Shown here piece after piece: positions 17,424-25,500 of a DNA stretch of 52,653 nucleotides. A program made the position numbers and the translations under genes. Numbering within the stretch: the first letter of the stretch is position 1; every line of letters begins with the position of its first letter. Source of the DNA: Nostocales cyanobacterium LEGE 11386. GTDB taxonomy: Bacteria > Cyanobacteriota > Cyanobacteriia > Cyanobacteriales > Nostocaceae. The DNA is taken from the NCBI GenBank assembly GCA_015207155.1, contig JADEXK010000042.1:1-52653 (forward strand), in the 5' to 3' direction. A model generated the notes under the pieces. The model was not told the origin of the DNA. It did not search any database and was given only the letters and a program-made list of their open reading frames with translations.

Positions 17424-17813
17424 CAAAAGACAGAAATAATTTAGAAATAGCTGAGATATTGGCATCATAATCAATACAGTATTTTCTCAATAGAGTTAAA
17501 AATCAGGCTTGTTTATTGACAAAGTTAAGTGTAGACTCACTGTGGCTTGTCGTAGGCATCACTTTGAGTTTTGGAGCTGATTTTTAACTTTTTTTACGGT
17601 CAAGAGTCATTTAAATGCGTTTGCCCTGAGTATTAGTTCAACTAATAGATTTTAGGATATTGATAATAATCTGATAATAATCCCAATAGTTTAGGTTGTT
17701 GCTAATGCTACTAATTTTCGTTATGATAATTTGGATAAAATAAAAATGGCTCTCAATAAGCTAGTCAAGTTTACGCCAGTAAATCGCTAGCATTAGCAGT
17801 TATACAGCATTAG
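17424..17813. repeat. Long direct repeat A, copy 1 (about 390 bases)
   Basis: From CAAAAGACAGAAATAATTTAG to the final GCATTAG this segment matches 21589-21997 nearly base for base, with small indels (for instance about 25 bases extra in copy 2 near 21745). The two copies have the same orientation. No ORF is conserved between them. This explains nearly half of the 17061-17990 interval; the part 17143-17423 shows nothing recognisable. Confidence 0.9.
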
Positions 17814-17840
17814 CTCGACTTTATCCATTTTGATGCTTAG

Positions 17841-17969
17841 GCGATCGCTATCGCTGAAACCTTTGTGGGGCAGGTTTTGAGTAAGGATTATGAGTTGTAC
17901 TCAGAGTTAAGTGAAGCAATGATTTATGGCTCATTGATTCGTCTGATGATAAAGCGAATGGCAGCTTAA
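17841..17969 (+). pseudogene. Transposase C-terminal remnant
   Basis: A plus-strand frame without a start reads AETFVGQVLSKDYELYSEL, then SEAMIYGSLIRLMIKRMAA and a TAA at 17967-17969. The Ser-Glu-Ala-Met-Ile-Tyr ... Ile-Arg-Leu-Met-hyd-Lys-Arg-hyd ending is the usual C-terminus of IS4/IS5-group DDE transposases. An in-frame TAG at 17838 closes it upstream. It ends about 22 bases from the broken C-terminus of the AraC gene at 17991, so the same event probably truncated that gene. Confidence 0.6.
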
Positions 17970-17990
17970 GCTTTTGTTTACGAATCAGCT

Positions 17991-18509
17991 CTAAGACACC
18001 TCAGCTACATTCATTTGACCTGTCATCAAAAGTTGGCAAGCTTGCTCTAGACGATAATCATGCAAATATCCAAACACTGTCGTACCAAAGATTTGACGAA
18101 ATCCCTGCTTTAGTTTACGCTCATTTAACTGCACTTGTCGCGCTAATTCAATTAATGAGGGGGGATTGGTGATGTTTTGGGTAATAATATCTTTGGCTCG
18201 ATAAATACACTCAATGTCCCGCTTTCGCAAGTTCATCGACTGCTGTCCGGGTGTATTATCCTGCAACATTTGAGCAAATTGTAAGGTAATTAATTCCAAG
18301 GTCTTGGACTCGACATAAGTCCGGCGCATAATTCCTTGAAACGGACAGTTCAGTATTTGCTGCAATGCTAGTTGCATCGTCGGGGTCATAAGTGAATGTT
18401 GCCATGTTTCCACAGTAGCAATATCATTAGTATGGTAAGTAATTTCTCCAGTTTGTAAACCTTCTTCCCAGAGTTCATCTAAGTTCGCATCTGTATAAAT
18501 TTTAGTCAT
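17991..18509 (-). pseudogene. AraC/PchR-like regulator with internal deletion and truncated C-terminus
   Basis: The frame starts MTKIYTDANLDELWEE like an intact regulator. At about residue 32 it jumps (HTNDIATVETWQHS) directly to LMTPTMQLALQQILNCPFQG, which in the 7067-8044 protein lies near residue 165. Some 130 residues of the effector domain are therefore gone. The first helix-turn-helix is intact (LIELARQVQLNERKLKQGF; FGYLHDYRLEQACQLL), but the protein stops at NVAEVS, before the second recognition helix and the FGxxP signature. The transposase remnant at 17841-17969 abuts this end. It is very unlikely to regulate normally; a short DNA-binding interference product cannot be ruled out. Confidence 0.85.
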
Positions 18510-18597
18510 TTTAATTAATGAAATTACTCGGATTTATTGAGAAATTATCTCATATTTTTATAGGTGCTTCATGATGCGAGTATTTTGACCGTAAGCA

Positions 18598-18771
18598 TTA
18601 GAGGGCGTTTCCCCTGGTTTTGACCGATAATCTCGCAGATGATAGACAATGAGCAGTAACCACCGAACTCATATTGGGCATTTCCTGACGACAATCGGGA
18701 CAAAACCAGTAAATCCTACTACTACCGATGTGTTGCAGCAGTTTTCCATGACAGCAAGGGCAATTACTCAT
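18598..18771 (-). CDS. Small zinc-ribbon protein (57 residues)
   Basis: A short frame with ATG at 18771 and TAA at 18598-18600 encodes MSNCPCCHGKLLQHIGSS, then YWFCPDCRQEMPNM and a basic tail. Two C-x2-C knuckles (CPCC and CPDC, about 21 residues apart) with the sequence HI-x5-YWFC-x2-C-QEMP are shared by many small cyanobacterial hypothetical proteins. The pattern argues for a real gene or a real gene's core and not a chance frame. It could bind zinc and nucleic acid or protein. It lies alone between two damaged genes; function unknown. Confidence 0.6.
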   Translation of the reverse strand: MSNCPCCHGKLLQHIGSSRIYWFCPDCRQEMPNMSSVVTAHCLSSARLSVKTRGNAL

Positions 18772-18968
18772 GTTTATTTAATATCATCGTTGTTAAGTTT
18801 TAAATTTATCCCATCTAGTTATTGAGATTAATATTAATAGATGGTTGAACTTGTTGAGATTTATCAAATTAGAAAAATGCGTGGGAGAATAAATCTCCCA
18901 CAGGTAGGCTTGATGTCAGAGGTTATATATTTATACAAAAATAATCTAACCAATAATTTTAGTTATTG

Positions 18969-19142
18969 CAATAATTTAGCAATAGATTGAGTGTCAGGCG
19001 ATCGCATCTGGTGTAGCTGAATGCACCCTGGTTGTCGTTTGTTATACAATATTCTGCTTGGGGTTAAATTTCTACTTATTGGCTAACCATACCTGCAAAT
19101 CTAACAAACTGGTAAAGTCCAATAAAGCCTCACCCAAATTTT
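18969..19142. repeat. Long direct repeat B, copy 1 (3' end and downstream flank of Rpn gene)
   Basis: From CAATAATTTAGCAATAGATTG to CTCACCCAAATTT this segment matches 21372-21585. It covers the last about 23 codons of the Rpn gene and roughly 100 bases downstream. Copy 2 has an extra about 40 bases just past the stop. The rest of the 18772-19071 gap has no gene. Confidence 0.85.
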
Positions 19143-19905
19143 CCAATTCTTCCAAACTCAGAGTCTCTACCTGTTCGTGTATCTGTAAGGGTAATTCTCC
19201 TAACTTGCGAGTGAGTAGACGCAGAACTAAACTTCGTTCTCGCCGTTCTCCTTTCTTTTCCCCGCGTTGTTCGCCTTCTTCGAGAATTTCTTGGTAAATT
19301 ACTGACTCGCGCATCATACCCTCCCGAAATAGTCTTTTAATCAGATCCTTTCTAAATTTTAACCCTGCTAAGATTTGGGTGTAGGCGGAAATTTCCGGTC
19401 TTTGGGTTGTCTCCACTTGGTTAACTCGCTGCACAATTTGTTCTAGCAAGAGTTGGGGTTGATTGGTGGCTGTTAACGGTGCTAGGGGTAATAAGGCTGA
19501 ATCCTGGAGAAATGGTGAGGGGTTTTCTTCCCACATGCGAATTACCCGAAATTGATGATGAGTGTTTTCTACTGTAAAGACTGTAGTAATTTCGTTTTCA
19601 TCTTTGGGAGGAAGCAACAATACTACAACTTGTGTGATGGGTAAACGATACAACCGATACAACCGCACCCAATAATCGAGCATTCGCAGAGGTAGGGGTG
19701 GTGTAGATTCTAATGTGGTTTGAAATTCTAGGTGGAGGATTCTGCCTTGGAGTTGTAAAAAAGTGACGTAATCGGCGCGGATGGGTTCAATACTCAATTC
19801 TGTTTTCAGGACTGTAGCTTCTGTTTGGGGTGTACCTAATACCCAAGTTGCGAATTTTTGCGGGTGTTTTTCTGATAGCAACTTGCAGAGATTGTCAAAG
19901 GACAT
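19072..19905 (-). CDS. Rpn-family PD-(D/E)XK nuclease / putative transposase-like cytosolic protein
   Basis: This 277-residue protein looks full length. The nuclease core is RADYVTFLQLQGRILHLEFQ (Asp near 45, then Glu-Phe-Gln near 60), the D...E-x-Q pattern of the Rpn/PDDEXK-transposase group. A middle region with LPITQVVVLLLPPKDEN follows, then a Lys/Arg/Glu-rich coiled helix (GEQRGEKKGERRERS) and a DUF4351-like C-terminus (LVLRLLTRKLGELP; LENLGEALLDFTSLLDLQVW). Such genes occur in many near-copies per cyanobacterial genome and may promote recombination; the E. coli RpnA relatives cut DNA. Its 3' end was copied to 21515-21585. In this rearranged region it could be the cause or merely a passenger. 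Confidence 0.85.
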   Translation of the reverse strand: MSFDNLCKLLSEKHPQKFATWVLGTPQTEATVLKTELSIEPIRADYVTFLQLQGRILHLEFQTTLESTPPLPLRMLDYWVRLYRLYRLPITQVVVLLLPPKDENEITTVFTVENTHHQFRVIRMWEENPSPFLQDSALLPLAPLTATNQPQLLLEQIVQRVNQVETTQRPEISAYTQILAGLKFRKDLIKRLFREGMMRESVIYQEILEEGEQRGEKKGERRERSLVLRLLTRKLGELPLQIHEQVETLSLEELENLGEALLDFTSLLDLQVWLANK

Positions 19906-19995
19906 TGATCATACATGGCTATTTCGTTAAGCATTGTGATTATCTCATGGAGAATTAAAAATCTGGGCGTTGCATAATTGCGGGATGATTTATCT

Positions 19996-20022
19996 CACGC
20001 AGAGGCGCAAAGACGCAGAGAG
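19996..20022. repeat. Single arm of the CAGAGGCGCAAAGACGCAGAG repeat family
   Basis: CGCAGAGGCGCAAAGACGCA starting at 19999 is one arm of the same repeat type that forms the inner hairpin at 6138-6212. No opposing arm is nearby. It lies in the 19906-20090 intergenic stretch, which otherwise shows nothing. Confidence 0.45.
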
Positions 20023-20090
20023 AATCAAGAGTTTAAGATTTTGATACATCAAATTTCATCCCATGATTCAGCAACGCCAAAATCTGATAC

Positions 20091-20225
20091 CTAAGGTTGC
20101 AATAACTGACGAATTTGATTGATAAATATCTCAGCCGCAATTGGGCTGCGAATACGAACTAGTTGATCATCATGAGATGCCATCGCCTGTTTAGCCTGTT
20201 CTTCTCTATTTTCCCCCTGTGCGAT
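20091..20225 (-). pseudogene. FecB-type binding protein remnant with large internal deletion
   Basis: On the minus strand a frame ending at TAG 20093-20091 reads NREEQAKQAMASHDDQLV and then at once RIRSPIAAEIFINQIRQLL, QP. The first part matches residues around 165-185 of the FecB at 13050-14036 (NREEQAKQAIASHNQLVE); the second is that protein's extreme C-terminus (GPIVAEIFINQMRQML). About 130 codons between were lost. It is a third derivative of that FecB family and overlaps the end of the fusion ORF upstream. Confidence 0.75.
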
Positions 20226-20976
20226 CGCTTGGCTGTAGGATGGTGAATTGGAGCGATAAGCCTGACGGCATAGCTACGCTTACCGCAAACTTGAAAACCC
20301 GCCATTTTTGTGGTTGCAGATAATCTACTGCTTTCAATTGTGACCACAAGGGATGATTCAATAAATTTTCTACAATCGATGGTTCGTTACCTCCAACAGC
20401 CAAGAAAATTACATCCCCTTCCATTCTGGGAATAAGTTCTAATGAGATATTTTCGTTAACTTTGTCCTGGTCTTGTAGAGGTGGACGTGGTAAACCAATA
20501 TCACGCAAAATTTGCCCACTAAATGATTTATTCATGTAAGTTCGATAACCACCCCAAGACATGACTACAGACACTTGAGTTTGCGATAATTTTTCACCCA
20601 TTTGCTGGCGAAATTCTGCAACTCTTTGGTAATATTTGTCTATCATTGCGTCAGCTTTTGCCTGTTTTCCCAAAGCTGCACCATAAGTTTTTAACCACCC
20701 TTTCCAATCGATTTTTTTGCCATCTCCAGCAGCAACTACAGGAGCAATTTGTGATAATTGCTGATAATTCAATCGTCCCCAATATGTATCTAAAATTAAA
20801 TCGGGTTTTAATTGCAAAATACTTTCTATATTAGGTTGGACTGACGTACCTACTGATTGAATTCCTGCACTTTTTTCGGTTGGTAAAGAGGTGCGAAAAT
20901 GCCCATCATAAACCGTAGCACCTACTGGTTTGATCCCCAAGGCTAAAACATTATCTAGGAGATTGAGAGCAATCAC
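20206..20976 (-). pseudogene. Chimeric ORF: FecB-type binding protein body fused to ABC exporter N-terminus
   Basis: The 256-codon frame (GTG start) opens within a FecB domain (ALNLLDNVLALGIKPVGATV) with no signal peptide. It continues like a normal binding protein (VQPNIESILQLKPDLILDTY; GDVIFLAVGGNEPS; LNHPLWSQLKAV) and then switches within a few residues to DYLQPQKWRVFKFAV. That is the start of the exporter genes (VDYLQPQKGRVIKFAAALL at 113-1378). The tail SGLSLQFTILQPSDRTGGK comes from another frame over a dispersed repeat (20267-20286). An in-frame AraC fragment with a stop sits directly upstream. It cannot be exported and has lost the C-terminal lobe's end, so it is debris from deletion between homologous siderophore modules. 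Confidence 0.85.
20267..20286 (+). repeat. Dispersed repeat GGCATAGCTACGCTTACCGC
   Basis: This 20-base sequence recurs inverted, with one mismatch, at 31450-31469 between the methyltransferase and hydroxylase genes. GC-rich short palindromic repeats of this kind are frequent in Nostoc/Anabaena. Here it supplies codons to the tail of the chimeric FecB-ABC ORF. Confidence 0.6.
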
Positions 20977-20979
20977 TCT

Positions 20980-21048
20980 TTAATGAGTGTCATGGTTAAC
21001 CTGCTGCCAGATGTGTTTGTAGTCCGTGTGGGAAATTATATTTGCCAT
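20980..21048 (-). pseudogene. AraC/PchR-like regulator, 22-residue N-terminal fragment
   Basis: ATG at 21048 reads MANIISHTDYKHIWQQVNHD, TH and then TAA at 20982-20980. It closely matches the start of the AraC fragment at 11950-12183 (MDNIISQTEYQRLWQQVNHN). After the stop and one codon the same frame enters the FecB chimera, which fixes the deletion junction at about 20979. Too short to fold. Confidence 0.75.
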
Positions 21049-21371
21049 ACTTTTCTCTGAAAATGAGATCCATTGCGTTGGGCAACAGGGTACGGTTAGA
21101 GGTCATTTAGATACATAATATTTTTTGTAGAATACCACAGATACAGAGGAGTCAGGTCTGTCGCCGAGTACATGAGCAATAGATTTTTTTCGTTTGATAT
21201 ACCTCTAAATATCACTGGAAAAATTGTCTTGATGCAGAGAATGTGTTACCTAGGGAGAAATTTTGCTAACCGTAATTTCGCTTATGAGGACTGTAAAAAT
21301 TCTGGTAACTGCTTTAGCATGAGGAAATAAGCTATCAGCCGAATGTACTCGTCCTTTAAGTTTATTTATTA

Positions 21372-21585
21372 CAATAATTTAGCAATAGATTGAGTGTCAG
21401 GCGATCGCATCTGGCGTAGCTGAATGCACCCTTGTTGTCGTCTGTTATACAATAATTTCCTGACAAATCAATAAGTAAACACCAATAATCACTACTTTAC
21501 TTGGGGTTAAGTTTCTACTTATGGGCTAACCATGCCTCCAAATCTAACAAACTGCTAAAGTCCAATAAAGCCTCACCCAAATTTT
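21372..21585. repeat. Long direct repeat B, copy 2
   Basis: This matches 18969-19142, with an extra about 40 bases (around 21462-21503). It is immediately followed at 21589 by repeat A copy 2, whereas in the first locus A lies 1.1 kb before B. The 21049-21371 stretch before it has no recognisable gene. Confidence 0.85.
21515..21585 (-). pseudogene. Rpn-family protein, C-terminal remnant
   Basis: The minus strand reads NLGEALLDFSSLLDLEAWLA, HK and TAG (21517-21515). It corresponds to the last residues of the Rpn protein at 19072-19905 (NLGEALLDFTSLLDLQVWLA, NK). Homology ends at about 21586, where repeat A begins. The substitutions (Thr to Ser, Gln-Val to Glu-Ala) show the copy came from a related Rpn gene or is not very recent. 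Confidence 0.8.
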
Positions 21586-21588
21586 TAC

Positions 21589-21997
21589 CAAAAGACAGAA
21601 ATAATTTAGAAATAGCTGAGATATTGGCATCATGTCAATACAGTATTTTCTCAATAGAGTTGAAAATAAGGCTGGTTTATTGACAAAGTTAAATGTAGTC
21701 TCACTGCGGCTTTTTGTAGGCATAGCTTTGAGTGTTGCAAACTAAATCAAACGCTAAATGCTGATTTTTAACTTTTTTTACGGTCAAGAGTCATTTAAAT
21801 ACGTTTGCCCTGAGTATTAATTAAACTTATAGATTTCAGGATATTGATAATAATCTGATAATAATTCCAATAGTTTAGGTTGTTGCTAATGCTACTAATT
21901 TTCGTTATAGTAATTTGGGTCAAATAAAAATGGCTCTCAATAAGCTAGTCAAGTTTACCCCAGTAAATCGCTAGCATTAGCGTTTATATAGCATTAG
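21589..21997. repeat. Long direct repeat A, copy 2
   Basis: This is a nearly base-for-base match to 17424-17813 in the same orientation. It ends about 550 bases upstream of the first NRPS gene. No ORF is conserved between copies. Confidence 0.9.
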
Positions 21998-22550
21998 AGG
22001 ATGTTTTAAAAGTTTTGGGCTTATATTCGCTACTACACAAACGTAGACGCTACACGTCATGTCTGTGTAGCCCTGAATGACTGTCGCTAAAATTAGTATA
22101 AATCGATACTTGACAAACAACCTCTTAAAGCTATCAGTGGTTAGCTAAACTAATCATCAAAAGTCGAGACCCAAGTCGAAGAATTAAATATACTTTTTTC
22201 ACTCGACTCATAAAACTTGATTTGGTTAACTACTAGGTTTGAGGTTTGGAGATTGATAAATTTCGTAAATACTTGGTAGTGGTTATGGATTTGTGTGATG
22301 CAAACACTTTGAAATGCAGGGATGCTAAAAATACTATTCACCCCATCCTAATAGTGAAATTGAACGAAAGTTAAACTTAATAAAGTTTGTGTGGCGCACC
22401 AATGAATGATTTAGGTATTTGCTGAGAATCGAGAGGCTGGTAATTCATATTAGTGCGTAGATATCTCAACCGACATTTTGTGTAGATGTTCAACATTTGC
22501 TCTTGAGAGTGAGAGTCAAAGTAGCAGTTTATCAGGGTGACATTTAACTT
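21998..22550 (+). promoter_or_regulatory. Upstream region of the NRPS/PKS operon; promoter expected, not resolved
   Basis: These 553 bases separate repeat A from the first NRPS gene. Short minus-strand frames (22150-22341, 22377-22580) have no recognisable content. TTGAAC near 22361 with TAAAGT 17 bases on is a weak promoter candidate. CGAGAC-type inverted pairs occur near 22163 and 22202. A plausible ribosome site AGGGTGA lies at about 22534-22540 before the GTG. The 21-base direct repeats of 6047-6083 were not found here. Confidence 0.3.
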
Positions 22551-25500
22551 GTGAACACAAAAATGAGTAATTTTTCTCATACTTTTCTTGAACCTTCTAG
22601 CAACTTTTCTACATTTGTTGATGTACTGCGCTTCAGAGGTTCTACGCAGCCAAACCGAGATGCTTTTACCTTCTTGCTAGATGGAGAAATAGAACAAGCA
22701 ACATTAACCTATCAGGAATTAGAAAGGCGATCGCGTCGCATAGCTGCTCAATTACAAAAATTAGGTTTGACTGGAGAACGAGCCTTATTACTTTATCCAG
22801 CCAGTCTTGATTTTTTAGTGGCTTTTTGCGGTTGTTTATATGCAGGAGTTATTGCTGTCACAGCATATCCTCCACGAAATCAGCGCAATACACCCAGAAT
22901 CAAAGCTATTGCCACAGATGCACAAGCAGCGATCGCGCTGACGACAACAGAAATTCTACCGACAGTACGGTCTTTAATGACGGAAACGACCGGACTAGAA
23001 TCTTTACAGTGGTTGACTACGGATAATCTTGCAGAGGGTATAGAAGACACTTGGCAAGAACCTTTGATTAATCAAGATACATTAGCGTTTCTGCAATACA
23101 CCTCTGGTTCTACAGGCACACCCAAGGGTGTGATGATTAGTCATGGCAACTTATTGCATAATGCGGACACAACTTACCAATTCATGGGACATTCTCCAGA
23201 AAGTAAGTTTGTCACATGGTTGCCGATGTACCACGATATGGGTCTGATTGGGGGAATATTGCAACCTTTGTATGGAGGTTTCCCTTGTATGGTCATGCCT
23301 CCAACTGCCTTTCTCCAACGTCCTTATCGTTGGTTGCAAACTATCTCTAAGTACAAAGGCACAACCAGTGGTGGGCCTAACTTTGCCTATGAATTATGCA
23401 CTCAAAAAATTACTCCAGAACAAAAAGCAACTCTTGACTTGAGTAGTTGGAGTGTAGCATTTAACGGTGCAGAACCAGTCAGACATGATACTTTAGAACG
23501 GTTTGCCGCAGCTTTTGCAGAGTGTGGCTTCCGCAAACAGGCATTCTACCCTTGTTACGGCATGGCAGAAGCAACCTTGATGATTTCCGGGGGTAGTAAG
23601 CATCAAGCACCGTCGGTTGCCAACATTGATAAATTGGCATTAGAACAAAATCAGGTGATTCAGTCCGACACTACTAATAGCGAAACCCAGACCTTTGTTA
23701 GTTGTGGATGTACCATACCACAGCAACAGGTAGTGATTGCCAACCCTGAAACCTTATGCCAATGCGCTCCTAATTGCGTTGGAGAAATTTGGGTATCTGG
23801 CCCTAGCGTTGGTCATGGATATTGGAACCGTCCCCAGGATACACAAGAAACGTTCCAAGCTTATCTATCAGATAGCGGTGAAGGCCCATTTTTGCGGACA
23901 GGTGACCTCGGCTTTATCCAAGATAGAGAACTCTTCATCACCGGGCGAGCCAAAGATGTAATTATCCTGCGGGGACGCAACTTATATCCCCAGGATTTGG
24001 AGTTTACCGCCGAACATAGCCATTCAGCATTGCGCTTAGGTGGAAACGTTGCCGCTTTTACCATTGAAAGCGAACAAGAAGAAAAACTAGTTATTGTTCA
24101 AGAATTAGAATTTCGTCAACAACCAGAACCAGAAGCAGTAGCTGCGGCCATTCGCCAAGCGATCGCCGCAGAATTTGAAGTACAAGTATATGCAGTAGTC
24201 CTAATTAAACCCGGTAAGATCCCTAAAACCTCCAGTGGTAAAATTCAGCGTCGCGCCTGTAAAGCAGCATTTTTATCAGGAAATTTAGCCGTTTACGGTA
24301 GCAGTATTCTCAAAGAGTCTTCCTCGTTGGTAGAAGCGCATCAGTCCATACCTACTAACCGCGAGGCCATCATTGCCTTACCCCAAGCACAACAACACTC
24401 ATCATTAACTACTTGGTTACAGCAACAAGTCGCCGCCATATTGAAAGTATCATTCAGTCAAATCAATCCCCAACAGCCACTAATTAGCTTAGGTATTGAT
24501 TCGTTAACTGCATTTGAGTTCAAGAATGCTATTGCACATATCAGCGTTTCTATACCTATAGAAGACTTGTTCGCAGGGGCTACGATAGAGCAATTAGCAA
24601 CTCAAATCCTGCATCAGTGGGAATTGATGCCAGAGCCTATAGATATAGCATCTATTCCTCTAGCTCCAGTGCAAGCTAGCTATCCTCTTTCATCCGCCCA
24701 GAAACGACTGTGGTTTTTGCAACAAGTAGAACCCGACAACTTTGCTTACAACATTGCTGCATCTATCCAACTGACAGGAAAACTCAATTTAGCGGCCTTG
24801 ACTGACAGCCTCAACGCCCTCATGCAACGCCATCAAATCCTGCGAACTGCGTTTATTAGCTTAGATAATCAACCAGTCCAGGTAGTTCGAGAGGAAGAGC
24901 TGACTTTACCTATAGTTGACTTAACACACATAGCCTCTACTGAACAGTCAGCCGAGGTGCAACGACAAGCCACTGAGCAAGCACAACAGCCCTTTAATCT
25001 CAGCCAAGCACCACTCTTGCGGGTGTTACTTTTGCGCCTGGGAGAACAAGAACATACTTTGTTATTGACCATTCACCATATTATTGCTGATGGTTGGTCA
25101 ATGGGGGTATTACTGCGCGAGTTGGTTGTATTATACGAAGCCAATTGTCAACAACAACCTGCTTCCCTGACACCCTTACCAATTCAATATCAGGACTTTG
25201 CCGTTTGGCAGCAGCAGTGGTTAGGCACGCTCCAGACACAACTGAATTACTGGATGCAGCAGCTAGCAGGGGAACTGCCAATTTTAGAATTACCGAGCGA
25301 TCGCCCTCGTCCGGCGGTGCAAAGTAATCGCGGAGCTAGATGGGAGTTTATGATTTCCCCATCTTTAACTAAGCAACTCAAAACCCTCAGCCAGCAAGAA
25401 AACGTTACCTTATTTATGCTGCTGTTGGCAGGATTTAAGACCCTGCTTTATCGCTACACCAGACAGACAGATATTTTAGTTGGTACTCCCTTGGCTGGTC

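Noticed and set aside
22150..22580. Two minus-strand frames upstream of the NRPS operon
   Set aside because: No homology-like features, no ribosome site; the second runs into the NRPS start. Treated as untranslated leader/promoter region.
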